In this document: in pieces, positions 46,469-55,825 of the stretch
How positions within the stretch are numbered: position 1 is the first letter of the stretch
Layout of the letters: every line of letters starts with the position of its first letter
Assembly: GCF_013911085.1 (NCBI RefSeq)
Contig: NZ_JACERN010000023.1
Location: 1 to 64,000 of the forward strand
Direction of reading: 5' to 3'
From: Aquitalea aquatica
GTDB taxonomy: Bacteria; Pseudomonadota; Gammaproteobacteria; Burkholderiales; Chromobacteriaceae
Length of the DNA: 64,000 nt
Program-made: the position numbers and the translations under genes
The notes under the pieces: generated by a model
Told to the model about the DNA's origin: nothing
Databases searched by the model: none
Seen by the model: only the letters and a program-made list of their open reading frames with translations

Positions 46469-47881
46469 TCATTTCACGTCCCCGCCCAGCGCCTTGAACA
46501 AGGCCACCAGGTTTTCCGCCTGCGCCTGCTGCGATGCCAGCCATTGCTCCTTTACCAGCGCCAGTTGCTGACTTTGTCCCAGCACTTCAGTCTGTGCCGC
46601 TTCGCCCACCCGTAGCCGCTGCCGCGCAATGTCCAGCTGGCGGCCAGCCAATTGCAGGCTGCCATACAAGGCTTGCTGGCGCTGCCCCTCCTGCTGGTAA
46701 CGCAACAGGGCGGTTTCGGTATCGGCCAGCGCGCCCAGCACTTTTTGCCGATAAGCCGCCAGGGCGGCATCGCGGGCTGCTTCACGGCCACTGACCTGGT
46801 TTTTCAGCCGGCCACCATTCAGCAAGGGCAGGCTCAGTTGCGGGCCGACATTCCAGAAACGGCTGGCAGCTGCAGTCAGATTGCCCTCGTGAATGGAATC
46901 CCAGCCACCACTGCCCACCAGCACCAGCCGTGGGTATTGCTCGGCCACTGCTACGCCGATATCGGCGGTGGCGGCCGCCAGCTCGCGCTCGGCCTGGCGG
47001 ATGTCGGCGCGGCGGCGCAGCAAATCTGCCGGCAGGCCGATAGGCGGCTGTGCCAGCGTGGCCGGTATCGGCCGCTCACCGGCCAGCCGCGCTTCCACCA
47101 CCGCCAGTGGCTGATCCAGCAACACACTCAAGGCGGTCAGCGCCGCACCCTGCGCCGTCTGCAAGGGCGGTAGCGTGGCTTGCAGGCTGGCCACGCTAGC
47201 GGCGGCCTGGTTCAGCTCGCTGTCGGACACTTCGCCGCTCTGCCGCAACAAGCGTGTCAGGCGCAAGGTTTCCTGTGCGTCGGCCAGCTGGATTTGGGCA
47301 TTGCGCTGGCGTGCTGCCCAGCCGCGATAGTCGATCACATTGCGTGCCACCTCGGCTGCCACCCTTAAGGCGATATCCGCTTGTTGTTGCTGCAGGCTGT
47401 CCAGCCTTGCCGCCGCTGCTTCGCGACTGCGCGCAGTATGGCCGAACAGGTCGATTTCCCAGCTGGCATCCAGCCCCAGCCGGTAGTCGTTGAAACCGGT
47501 TTTGGGATTGGCCAGCGGGATATTGGCAAAGTTTTCGCTATTGCGGCTGAACTGGTCACGGCCGCTACGCGCGCCGGCACTCAGTTGCGGCCACAAGGCA
47601 CTATCCACCTGGCCCAGGCTGGCGCGGGCCTGGCGCACCCTTGCTTCGGCCTGGGCCAGATCCAGATTGGCCTGCAATGCCTGCTCCACCAGCTGGCTGA
47701 GTGCGGCATCGTCAAACACCGTCCACCACTGCTGCTGCACCGTCTGGCTGGTCGCGCTGGCGGGCTGGAAATGGTAGTGCGCAGGCAGGCTGGTGGCTGG
47801 TGGCTGGTAATCCGGCCCCACCGCGCAGGCGCTTAACGCCGCGCTGGCCATGAAAAGGAAAATCCGCTGGCGAGATGACAT
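46469..47881 (-). CDS. Outer membrane efflux factor (NodT/OprM family lipoprotein)
   Basis: 470 aa from the ATG at 47881. Lipoprotein signal with lipobox SAC (Cys19) and CAVGPDYQPP, the usual start of NodT/OprM proteins. Two TolC-like repeats with long coiled coils follow, e.g. LRLTRLLRQSGEVSDSELNQ and LDIARQRLRVGEAAQTEVLG. It is the last gene of the exporter operon and provides the outer membrane channel that the E. coli ybhGFSR operon lacks. Its start overlaps the preceding stop. Confidence 0.92.
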   Translation of the reverse strand: MSSRQRIFLFMASAALSACAVGPDYQPPATSLPAHYHFQPASATSQTVQQQWWTVFDDAALSQLVEQALQANLDLAQAEARVRQARASLGQVDSALWPQLSAGARSGRDQFSRNSENFANIPLANPKTGFNDYRLGLDASWEIDLFGHTARSREAAAARLDSLQQQQADIALRVAAEVARNVIDYRGWAARQRNAQIQLADAQETLRLTRLLRQSGEVSDSELNQAAASVASLQATLPPLQTAQGAALTALSVLLDQPLAVVEARLAGERPIPATLAQPPIGLPADLLRRRADIRQAERELAAATADIGVAVAEQYPRLVLVGSGGWDSIHEGNLTAAASRFWNVGPQLSLPLLNGGRLKNQVSGREAARDAALAAYRQKVLGALADTETALLRYQQEGQRQQALYGSLQLAGRQLDIARQRLRVGEAAQTEVLGQSQQLALVKEQWLASQQAQAENLVALFKALGGDVK

Positions 47882-48990
47882 CAGTGACTCCTGCGCAAGA
47901 ACATCAGATAGGCCAGTGCCAGCGTGCTGGCGGCAATGGCCAGCAGCGGCCACAGCTGCGGCCAGGCTTCGGCAAAGCCATAGCCCTTCAGGAAAATGCC
48001 CTTGACGATGATGATGAAGTGGCTGAGCGGGTCCACCGCGCTGACCAGCCGCAGCGGCAAGGGCATGTTTTCCACCGGAGCCATGTAGCCGGACAAAATC
48101 ACTGCTGGCGACATGAAGGCAAACGACCCTAAAAACGCCTGTTGCTGATTGCTGCTGAGGGCGGAAATCAGCAGGCCGAAGCCCACCAGCGACAGGCCGT
48201 AGCACAGCATGGACACAATCAGCAGCCCCACCGTACCGCTGAACGGCACGTGGTACACCCATACTGCGGCTGCGGCAATGATGCAGCCCTGCACCAGCGC
48301 CACCAGCATGCCAGGCAGGGCCTTGCCGGCCATGATGTAGCCTGGTGTCAGCGGCGACACCAGCAGTTGCTCGAAGGTACCTTCCTCGCGTTCGCGGGCC
48401 AGCGACAGCGCCGTCACCATCAGGCAGCCGATGGTGGTGATGATGGCCACCAGGCTGGGCAGCACGAACCAGCGGTATTCCAGATTGGGGTTGTACAGGT
48501 TCTGCACCACCAGCCTGGCCGGCGGCAACTGATGGCTGCGCTCGGCAGCAAACTGCTGGATCACCTGCAGGGCATAGCCATAGGCGATTTGCGCGCTATT
48601 GCTGCGCCGCCCGTCGATGATGGCCTGGGCGGCCACGCTCTGGCCAGCCGCCAGCTTGCGCGACAGATCCTGCGGCAGGCTGATGGCCAGCAGCGCCTGC
48701 TGGCGGTCGATCACCTGCTGCATTTCTTGCTGGCTGTGCAGCATCAGCACTTGCGGAAAGGCCTGGGTGGCCGCCAGCCGCTGTACCAGTTCGATGGAGG
48801 CCGCGCCGCCATCCTGGTTGAACACCGCCAGCGTGCTGTTTTTCACTTCCAGCGTGGCGGCAAAGGGAAACAGCAGCAGTTGCAGCAGCACCGGGGCGAT
48901 CAGCAGGCGGCGGCTTTGCGGGCTGCGCAGCAGGGCCTGCATTTCTTTGCGGATGAGGGTGAACAGGCGTTGCCACATCTCAGTTGCCAT
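47881..48990 (-). CDS. ybhR: ABC-2 type permease, YbhR-like
   Basis: 369 aa. One N-terminal helix (about 25-45), a large periplasmic domain, then five helices. LIRKEMQALLRSPQSRRLLIAPVLLQLLLFPFAATLEV, LAREREEGTFEQLLVSPLTPG and LSGYMAPVENMP align well with E. coli YbhR. It forms the membrane part of the exporter with the YbhS-like permease, whose gene it overlaps by 11 bases. Confidence 0.9.
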   Translation of the reverse strand: MATEMWQRLFTLIRKEMQALLRSPQSRRLLIAPVLLQLLLFPFAATLEVKNSTLAVFNQDGGAASIELVQRLAATQAFPQVLMLHSQQEMQQVIDRQQALLAISLPQDLSRKLAAGQSVAAQAIIDGRRSNSAQIAYGYALQVIQQFAAERSHQLPPARLVVQNLYNPNLEYRWFVLPSLVAIITTIGCLMVTALSLAREREEGTFEQLLVSPLTPGYIMAGKALPGMLVALVQGCIIAAAAVWVYHVPFSGTVGLLIVSMLCYGLSLVGFGLLISALSSNQQQAFLGSFAFMSPAVILSGYMAPVENMPLPLRLVSAVDPLSHFIIIVKGIFLKGYGFAEAWPQLWPLLAIAASTLALAYLMFLRRSH

Positions 48991-50104
48991 CCAGTCGGCG
49001 CGGCGTCCGCCAGGCGGTCAGCCCCAGCCAGAAGGCGGCAGACAGCAGCAGAAACAGCAGGTTGATCAGCAGCACCGGCCAGATTTCACCAGCCTGGAAT
49101 AAGGTCTGCAGGGCGCTGACAAAATAGCGTGCCGGAATCAGGTAAGTCACCGCCTGTACCGCCAGCGGCATGCTGCGGATTTCAAACACGAAACCGGACA
49201 GCATGATGGCCGGCAGAAAAGCTGCGGTCAGCGCAAACTGGGCGGCGATGAACTGGTTGCGCGTGGTGGTGGACAGCAACAGGCCCAGCCCCAGCGCACT
49301 GCCCAGAAACAGGCTGGTCACCAGGAACAATACCCACAGCGAACCGCGTAGCGGCACGCCCATTACCAGCGTGGCCACCAGCACGCACATGGCCATGGCA
49401 GCCATGCCCAGCAGGTAGTAGGGAATGATCTTGGACAGCAGCAGCTCGGCCCGGGTCACCGGGGTGGATAGCAGCGCTTCCATGGTGCCGCGTTCCCATT
49501 CACGTGCCACCACCAGCGAAGTAAGCAGTGCGCCGATGATGGTCATGATCACCGAAATGGAACCCGGCACCAGGTAGTTGCGGCTGACCGTGGTGGGATT
49601 GAACCAGTAGCGCGCCTGCAGCGTCAGCCCGGCGGGCTCTGCCTGGCCTGGCAGGCGCTGGGCCTGCCACAGCTGCCACACGCCCTGCACATAGCTGGCG
49701 ACAAAATTGGCGGTATTCGGTTCGGCACCATCGGTCAGCAACTGGATGGCGGCCGCGCCCTGGCCTTGCCTGACCTTGGCCGAGAAATCGCTGCGCAGGA
49801 TTACCACCCCACGCACACTGCCCAGCTGCAATTGCTGGCGCATGGCTGTTTCGGAGTTCGACAGGCTGGCGGCGATATAGGGCGAGGCTTGCAGGGTTTG
49901 CACCAGACGGCTGGCTTCCACCCCTCCATCCTGCTGCACGATGCCAAGGCGCACCCGGTTGGCATCCAGATTGATGCCATAGCCGTAGATGAACAGCAGC
50001 AACACTGGCAGCACAAAGGCAATCAGGATGCTGCTGGGGTCACGCACGATCTGATAGCTTTCCTTGCGGCACAGCGCGGCAAGGCGACGCAGGCTGAGGC
50101 TCAT
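48980..50104 (-). CDS. ybhS: ABC-2 type permease, YbhS-like
   Basis: 374 aa with the same topology as its neighbour. ESYQIVRDPSSILIAFVLPVLLLFIYGYGINLD, ITDGAEPNTANF-like LLTDGAEPNTANFVASYVQGVW, and VVAREWERGTMEALLSTPVTR match E. coli YbhS closely. It overlaps the ATPase gene stop (ATGA). Confidence 0.92.
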   Translation of the reverse strand: MSLSLRRLAALCRKESYQIVRDPSSILIAFVLPVLLLFIYGYGINLDANRVRLGIVQQDGGVEASRLVQTLQASPYIAASLSNSETAMRQQLQLGSVRGVVILRSDFSAKVRQGQGAAAIQLLTDGAEPNTANFVASYVQGVWQLWQAQRLPGQAEPAGLTLQARYWFNPTTVSRNYLVPGSISVIMTIIGALLTSLVVAREWERGTMEALLSTPVTRAELLLSKIIPYYLLGMAAMAMCVLVATLVMGVPLRGSLWVLFLVTSLFLGSALGLGLLLSTTTRNQFIAAQFALTAAFLPAIMLSGFVFEIRSMPLAVQAVTYLIPARYFVSALQTLFQAGEIWPVLLINLLFLLLSAAFWLGLTAWRTPRRLDGN

Positions 50105-51864
50105 GTGGCCTCCCGCTGCCGGTCGTCGCGCTCCACCAGCGCGATGAAGGCATCTTCCATGCTGGGGTCGGGCAGTTCAGCACTGGCCACCATGGTCTTG
50201 AGTGCATCCGGTGTGCCGGCGGCGATCATGCGCCCACGGTAAACCAGCCCGATGCGATCACAATATTCGGCTTCGTCCATGAAATGGGTGGTCACCATCA
50301 CCGTTACCCCCTTGTCGACCAGGCCATTGATATGGCTCCAGAATTCACGCCGGCTGACCGGGTCCACCCCGGAGGTGGGCTCGTCCAGAAACAATAGCGG
50401 CGGCTGGTGCATCAGCGCGCAGGACAGCGCCAGCCGCTGCTTGAAACCCAGCGGCAATTCGCCGGCATTCATGGCAAGAAAAGGCTGCAGGCCGAATACC
50501 CGCACCATGTCGGCCACCGCCGCGCGCTGACTAGCACCGGACAGGCCATAGATGCCGGCAAAAAAACCCAGGTTCTGCGCCACGCTCAGATTGCCGTACA
50601 GGGCGAATTTCTGTGCCATATAGCCGATTTGCTGCCGTGCCTGGCTGGCGGATTTTTTCAGGTCCAGCCCCATCACCCGCGCCTCGCCGCTGCTGACCGG
50701 CAACAGGCCGCACATCATCTTGAAGGTGGTGGATTTGCCCGCGCCATTGGGGCCGAGCAAGCCGAATATTTCGCCACGGCGGATGCGGAAATCCACATGA
50801 TCGGTGGCGACAAAATCGCCAAAGCGGCGGGTAAGCTGCTCGGCCACGATAACGGCTTCAGCATCCACCCCAGCAGGTAGCCGCACGGGAGGCATGTGTT
50901 CGGTAAGTGGTGAATCGCCACCCGGCCCGCCACCCAGCAGATCGATAAAGGCATCTTCCAGCCGCGGTTTCACCCGTTGCAAGCTGGCATCCGGCCCGGC
51001 TTGCAGGCTGGCCAGATCAGGCAATACCCCGGCCTCGCGCAACACCAGCCGCACCGCATGGCCTTGCAAAGCGCCATCAATCACCGCAGGGCTGCGCAGC
51101 GCACGCTGCAGCACCTGCCGCCGGTTGCCGACAATGTCCTGCAACAACATGCTGCGCCCTTGCATGCTGTCCATCAGCGCCTGCGGACTGCCGCTGTATT
51201 GCAGCCGGCCTTCGTGCATCAGCAGCACTTCGCCGCACAGTTCGGCCTCGTCCAGATAGGAGGTGCTCCACAACACCGCCATGCCGCCATCCGCCAGACT
51301 GCTGACCATGCGCCACAACTCACGGCGCGAAATGGGATCGACACCGACACAGGGTTCGTCCAGCAACAGGATGCGCGGCGAGCCGAGCAGGGTGCAGGCC
51401 AGCCCCAGTTTCTGTTTCATGCCGCCGGACAGCTTGCCGGCCAGCCGGTCGGTAAAGCGGGCCAGATCAGTAAACGCCAGTAGGCGCTCGAAGCTATCCG
51501 CCCTGGCCTGGCCGGTGACACCACGCAGATCGGCATACAGCCTGAGGTTTTCCAGCACGGTGAGGTCTTCGTACAGGCCGAATTTCTGCGGCATATAGCC
51601 CAGCTGCAGCCGTAGCGTATCGCCGGCGCTCACCGGGTCCAGCCCCTCTACGCAGATGCTGCCGGCGCTGGCCTTGAGCAGGCCTGCCATCAGCCGCATC
51701 AGGGTGGTTTTGCCGGCACCATCCGGCCCCACCAGCCCGGTAATCACACCGCGGCGGATGTCCGCACTCAGCTCGCACAGTGCCGGCCGCCCGGCAAAGG
51801 TGTGGCTGACCGCCTGCAGGCGGATGGCGATGGCGTCCGTGCTGGCGGTCATGGCCGGATTCAT
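50101..51864 (-). CDS. ybhF: Double ABC ATPase, YbhF-like
   Basis: 587 aa carrying two ATPase domains in one chain. First: Walker A GPDGAGKTT, signature LSGGMKQKL, Walker B ILLLDEPCVGVDP. Second: GPNGAGKST, LFLDEPTSGVDP, with the signature reduced to LPLGFKQRL instead of LSGGQ. The first H-loop reads STSYLDEAE, without the usual His, while the second keeps TTHFMDEAE. This complementary loss suggests one full and one degenerate ATP site, as is common in asymmetric transporters. It overlaps the stop of the adaptor gene. Confidence 0.92.
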   Translation of the reverse strand: MNPAMTASTDAIAIRLQAVSHTFAGRPALCELSADIRRGVITGLVGPDGAGKTTLMRLMAGLLKASAGSICVEGLDPVSAGDTLRLQLGYMPQKFGLYEDLTVLENLRLYADLRGVTGQARADSFERLLAFTDLARFTDRLAGKLSGGMKQKLGLACTLLGSPRILLLDEPCVGVDPISRRELWRMVSSLADGGMAVLWSTSYLDEAELCGEVLLMHEGRLQYSGSPQALMDSMQGRSMLLQDIVGNRRQVLQRALRSPAVIDGALQGHAVRLVLREAGVLPDLASLQAGPDASLQRVKPRLEDAFIDLLGGGPGGDSPLTEHMPPVRLPAGVDAEAVIVAEQLTRRFGDFVATDHVDFRIRRGEIFGLLGPNGAGKSTTFKMMCGLLPVSSGEARVMGLDLKKSASQARQQIGYMAQKFALYGNLSVAQNLGFFAGIYGLSGASQRAAVADMVRVFGLQPFLAMNAGELPLGFKQRLALSCALMHQPPLLFLDEPTSGVDPVSRREFWSHINGLVDKGVTVMVTTHFMDEAEYCDRIGLVYRGRMIAAGTPDALKTMVASAELPDPSMEDAFIALVERDDRQREAT

Positions 51865-52835
51865 GGCTGTGCCAGCTTCACCGTTACCGGCATGCCCTGA
51901 CGCAGGGCGGCGTCCGGCTGGCTAACAATCAGCCGCAGCCGGTAGACCTGGGCGGTGCGCAGGTCGGTGGTTTCCACATTCTTGGGGGTGAATTCCGCGG
52001 TGGGTGAGACAAAGCCCACCACTGCGGCATAAGGCTGGCTGCGCCCATCGCGGTAAATCCACACCTTGCGTCCCGGCTGGGCCTGGCCCAGTTGTGGCTC
52101 GGCCACATAGGCACGCACCCATACCGGCTGGCTCAGCGACAGGGTGAGTACCGTGCTGCCGGCAGCCAGCATACTGCCCGGCTCCACCGCCCGGGTGAGG
52201 ATGATGCCGTTGGCCGGCGCGGTGAGCACGGTATCGGCCAGTTGCAGGCGGGCAGCCGCCAGCTGCGCCTGGGCACGTTGGACATTGGCGTCCACCTCGG
52301 CCACTTCCTGCGGCCGGTAGCCCTTGCTCAGTGCCTGGTATTGCTGCTGCGCCGCCTGGTACTGCGCCTGCGCCTGATCATGGGCAGAACGGGCGGCATC
52401 CAGTGCCTTGACTGCCGCAGCACCACTGCCGGCCAGCTCTTGCTGGCGCTGCCAGGCGGCACGGGCATCGGTCAGCACGGCCTGGCGGGCATCCAGTGCG
52501 GCGCGGGCCTGGGCCACGTCTTCGGCCCGGTAGCCCTGATGCATCAGCGATTGTCTGGCCTGGAGTGCCGCCAGTGCCGCGGCAGCATCGGCCACGGCAT
52601 TGCGCTGTGGCGCATCGTCCAGCCGGCCCAGCACCTGTCCGGCCTTGATCTGTGCGCCTTCGTCCACCAGTACTTGCTGCAGACGGCCGCCCACGCGGAA
52701 AGACAGGTTTACCTCGCGGATATCCACATTGCCGGACAACACCAGCTCAGCGGCCGTCTGCTGCTGCTGCCACCACAGATAAGTACCACCTGCCAGCAGC
52801 AAAAGGGCAATGCCAAACAGTACGCGCTTGTTCAT
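51861..52835 (-). CDS. ybhG: HlyD-family periplasmic adaptor, YbhG-like
   Basis: 324 aa from the ATG at 52835 with aggag 8 bases upstream. One N-terminal membrane anchor (VLFGIALLLLAGGTYLWW), a biotinyl-lipoyl-like segment (VDIREVNLSFRVGGRL), an extended coiled coil (about 85-205, Ala/Gln rich) and a beta-barrel domain. It bridges the inner membrane permeases to the outer membrane factor. It follows the tetR gene by 5 bases. Confidence 0.9.
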   Translation of the reverse strand: MNKRVLFGIALLLLAGGTYLWWQQQQTAAELVLSGNVDIREVNLSFRVGGRLQQVLVDEGAQIKAGQVLGRLDDAPQRNAVADAAAALAALQARQSLMHQGYRAEDVAQARAALDARQAVLTDARAAWQRQQELAGSGAAAVKALDAARSAHDQAQAQYQAAQQQYQALSKGYRPQEVAEVDANVQRAQAQLAAARLQLADTVLTAPANGIILTRAVEPGSMLAAGSTVLTLSLSQPVWVRAYVAEPQLGQAQPGRKVWIYRDGRSQPYAAVVGFVSPTAEFTPKNVETTDLRTAQVYRLRLIVSQPDAALRQGMPVTVKLAQP

Positions 52836-52840
52836 ACAGA

Positions 52841-53476
52841 TCACTCCTGGCAACTGAGGCCCTTGAGCGCCCAGTGCAATCGCTGTTGCAGATGAGCCGG
52901 TTCCAGCGCATAGCTGGCCAGCGCTTGTTGCAGCATGTCCGGCAGCATGGCTTTGCCGCTGCTCAATTGCTGCAGCAAGACCGGAAAACCCAGTGCCGAC
53001 ATCAGGAACATCAGCTGGTGCATGGGTGGGGCGGAGCATATCTGGCCGGCTTGCTGCGCTTCGCTCAAACATTGCAGCAGCAGCTGCGGATGGCGTGGTG
53101 CCAGATTGCGGATGAACTCCCCTGCGGCCACCTCGCCCGAGCTGGCATCCAGCAGTAGCTGGCTGATGAAGCCGCGCTGCTCACGCAGGAAATCCATCAG
53201 TTGCAACAACATGGCGGACAAGCGGCTGAGCGCTGCACCTTCTTGCTGTTGCACTGCCTGCAGTTGCTGGTAGAGCGGCACATACCAGCACTCCAGCAGT
53301 TCGGCGGCAAATTGCTGGCGATTGCCAAAGTGATAAACGAAGCTGCCGGGATTCACCCCGGCCTGCTGGCAGACACCGCGCACGGTCAGCTGGCGCAGGC
53401 CGTGCTGACGCATCAGTTGCAAGCCGTGTTGCAGCAGCAGGGTACGCGTGGGATGCAGGGCGGGTTCATTGTTCAT
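52841..53476 (-). CDS. TetR-family repressor, CecR-like
   Basis: 211 aa. N-terminal helix-turn-helix (LRQLTVRGVCQQAGVNPGSFVYHFGNRQQFAAELLE) and a helical ligand-binding part. It heads the exporter operon in the same order as E. coli cecR-ybhGFSR. A perfect inverted repeat lies 8 bases before its ATG, so autorepression of the whole operon is the likely mode. The inducer is unknown. Confidence 0.9.
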   Translation of the reverse strand: MNNEPALHPTRTLLLQHGLQLMRQHGLRQLTVRGVCQQAGVNPGSFVYHFGNRQQFAAELLECWYVPLYQQLQAVQQQEGAALSRLSAMLLQLMDFLREQRGFISQLLLDASSGEVAAGEFIRNLAPRHPQLLLQCLSEAQQAGQICSAPPMHQLMFLMSALGFPVLLQQLSSGKAMLPDMLQQALASYALEPAHLQQRLHWALKGLSCQE

Positions 53477-53484
53477 GCCTTCAA

Positions 53485-53502
53485 TTTATACATGCGTATA
53501 AA
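53485..53502. promoter_or_regulatory. Probable operator of the TetR-controlled exporter operon
   Basis: TTTATAC-ATGC-GTATAAA, a perfect 7-4-7 inverted repeat starting 9 bases upstream of the tetR start codon. AT-rich in a GC-rich setting and of the size bound by a TetR dimer; it also resembles a -10 element (TATAAA), so binding would block transcription. Confidence 0.7.
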
Positions 53503-53600
53503 AATGGCAAAGCAATATTTGGCAATGATTGATGCAGGACAGGAAATGGCTGGCCCGGCGTGGCGGGCAGGCAACAGCGGCCCATGGTCAGGCCGCTGCA

Positions 53601-54857
53601 TCAGGCAGGCAGATGCGCCTGCAGTAACTGGACAATGCGCTGGCTGGCACCACGGTGTGCTGCCGTAAATGCCAGCGCGGCGCTGTGCATCTGCTGACGA
53701 CGGGCTTCATCCTGCAACAGGCCCAGCGCCTGCTGCGCCAGGGCTGCAGCATCTGCCACTTGCCAGGCAGCGCCTGCCTCCAGCGCCAATTCACTGGCCT
53801 GGGCAAAATTGAACATGGACGGGCCAAACAGTACCGGCAAGCCCAGGCTGGCCGGCTCGATCAGATTCTGGCCACCCAAGGGCAGCAGGCTGCCACCAAC
53901 AAATGCCACATCGGCACAGCCGTAATAGGCGAACAGCTCGCCCATGCTGTCTCCCAGCCACAGGCTGGTGTCGGCAGCAATGGCGGCGTTGTCGCTGCGC
54001 CGCTGCACGGCCAGACCCATGTCCTGCGCCAGTGTGGCCACCGCGTCGAAGCGCTCGGGGTGGCGCGGCACCAACACGAGCAGGGTATTGCCGGCATTCG
54101 CCTGTTGCCAGGCCTGCAAGATGAGCGCTTCTTCGCCGTCGCGGGTACTGGCGCAGATGAATACCGGGCGCTGGCCGATGCGCTGGCGGAAAGCCTGCGC
54201 CAGCGTCTGCATGGCGGCGGGCGGGGTGAAATCGTATTTGGTATTGCCACAGACTTGCGGATCAACTGCACCCAACTGCTGCAAACGATCAGCATCTTGC
54301 GGACTTTGTGCAGCAATGGCAGTCAAACTGCGCAGGGCAGGCGCAATCAGCCCCTGAATGCGGCGATAGCCGCGCAATGATTTTTCCGACAACCGGGCAT
54401 TGGCCAGAAACAACGGCACCCCTTGCTGCTGTGCCGCATGCAGCAGATTGGGCCAGATTTCGGTTTCCATCAGCACACCAAAGCGCGGCTGCCAGCAGGC
54501 CAGAAAATCACGCACCGCAGCGGGATAGTCGTAGGGCAGGTAACGCACTTCGGCATCCGGATAAAGCTGGCGTGCGGTGTCGCGGCCGGTGGGCGTCATC
54601 TGGGTCAGCAGCAGCGGTGCATCCGGCCATTGCTGGCGCAGCGCCTGGATCAGCGGCAGGGCGGCGCGGGTTTCGCCTACCGACACGGCATGAATCCAGA
54701 TCGCACCGGTTGCCTGTGGCTGGCGGGCCTCACCGAAACGTTCATCCCAGTGTTGCAGATAGGCAGGCGCCTTGCGTGCGCGCTTTTTCAGGTAACGACG
54801 AATCAGCGGCATGGCAGCCCACCACAACAGCGAGTACAGCCCGCGCCGCCAGTTCAT
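53601..54857 (-). CDS. waaA: Kdo transferase WaaA (KdtA)
   Basis: 418 aa. Adds Kdo residues to lipid IVA at the inner membrane. An N-terminal anchor (LYSLLWWAAMPLIRRYL), IWIHAVSVGETRAALPLI, MTPTGRDTA, METEIWPNLL, NARLSEKSLRGY and the C-terminal GGSLLPLGGQNLIEPA are family hallmarks. The start overlaps the waaC stop (ATGA). Its end lies 124 bases before tetR. Confidence 0.95.
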   Translation of the reverse strand: MNWRRGLYSLLWWAAMPLIRRYLKKRARKAPAYLQHWDERFGEARQPQATGAIWIHAVSVGETRAALPLIQALRQQWPDAPLLLTQMTPTGRDTARQLYPDAEVRYLPYDYPAAVRDFLACWQPRFGVLMETEIWPNLLHAAQQQGVPLFLANARLSEKSLRGYRRIQGLIAPALRSLTAIAAQSPQDADRLQQLGAVDPQVCGNTKYDFTPPAAMQTLAQAFRQRIGQRPVFICASTRDGEEALILQAWQQANAGNTLLVLVPRHPERFDAVATLAQDMGLAVQRRSDNAAIAADTSLWLGDSMGELFAYYGCADVAFVGGSLLPLGGQNLIEPASLGLPVLFGPSMFNFAQASELALEAGAAWQVADAAALAQQALGLLQDEARRQQMHSAALAFTAAHRGASQRIVQLLQAHLPA

Positions 54858-55813
54858 GCCATGTCCTTGCGCGCCAGCAGGGCCTGCATCACCTCATCCA
54901 CCACCGGGCATTGGCCGATGCCGCCCAGATTAGTGGCCCAGGCGGTTTCCACCACGCCGGTCTTGCTGGGGTCGGTATCGGTATAAATGGCCACCAGCGG
55001 CACATTCAGCGCATTGGCCAGATGCGACAGGCCGGTATCCACCCCGATCACCGCACGGGCGTGGCCAAGCAAACCGCAGGCTTCCACCAGATTCATGCGC
55101 GGCGCCACCATGGCTTGTGGCATGGCAGCCGCCAGCCGCTCAGCCCGTTGCTGTTCTGCGGCATTGCCCCAGGGGATGATCAATTGCAGTCCATGCTCTG
55201 CCACCAAGCGTTCACCCAGCGCAATCCAGTGCGGTTCCGGCCATTCCTTGGAAGCGCGGCTGGTGGCATGCAGCAATACGGCGTATTGCCCTGCCGGCAG
55301 CCACTGCGGCCGCAGCGCCGCTGGTACGCCAAATTGCGGACTGCCTTGCGACTGGTAGCCAAATACCTTGGATAGCAGCAAGCGACAGCGCTCGACCGCG
55401 GACAGCGACCAATCGACACGGTGGGTCTTGTCATACAGCAGGCAGGCCAGCGGTTCGCGAATGCTCTGGCGGTCGTAACCGGTCAGTGGGGCCCCGCTGA
55501 GCTTGGCCGGCAGCGCACTTTTCAACAGCCCCTGGCAATCCACCACCAGCTCCCAGCGCGTAGCGCGCAGCTTGCCGCGCATGGCCTTGATTTCTGCCCA
55601 GGTAGCTGCGGACAGCAGGTTTTTGCGCCAGCGCCGCCAGGCCAGGGTAATGACTTCATCCACCGCCGGGTGCAAACGGGCGATGTCAGCGAAGTTTTCC
55701 TCGGCCAGCCAGCTGATACGAAGGTTGGGGTAGTGCGTTTTCAGCTCGGTAATGGCAGGCCAGGTGTGGATAAGGTCGCCCATCGACGAGGTACGCACGA
55801 TCAGTACGTTCAT
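54854..55813 (-). CDS. waaC: Heptosyltransferase I WaaC (RfaC)
   Basis: 319 aa from the ATG at 55813 (MNVLIVRTSSMGDLIHTWPA), which fits the E. coli WaaC start MRVLIVKTSSMGD; ATGs at 55816 and 55825 are also in frame. It transfers the first L,D-heptose to Kdo2-lipid A. HATSRASKEWPEPHW, WGNAAEQQRAERLA and IGVDTGLSHLANALNVP are diagnostic GT9 motifs. It forms a pair with waaA, and its upstream side is the DnaA-box-rich gap. Confidence 0.94.
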   Translation of the reverse strand: MNVLIVRTSSMGDLIHTWPAITELKTHYPNLRISWLAEENFADIARLHPAVDEVITLAWRRWRKNLLSAATWAEIKAMRGKLRATRWELVVDCQGLLKSALPAKLSGAPLTGYDRQSIREPLACLLYDKTHRVDWSLSAVERCRLLLSKVFGYQSQGSPQFGVPAALRPQWLPAGQYAVLLHATSRASKEWPEPHWIALGERLVAEHGLQLIIPWGNAAEQQRAERLAAAMPQAMVAPRMNLVEACGLLGHARAVIGVDTGLSHLANALNVPLVAIYTDTDPSKTGVVETAWATNLGGIGQCPVVDEVMQALLARKDMA

Positions 55814-55825
55814 CATGGCGCGCAT

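Noticed and set aside
46469-48262. 597-codon frame as the full outer membrane factor
   Set aside because: The first 127 codons overlap the permease gene in another frame; the lipoprotein signal begins at 47881, which is taken as the start.
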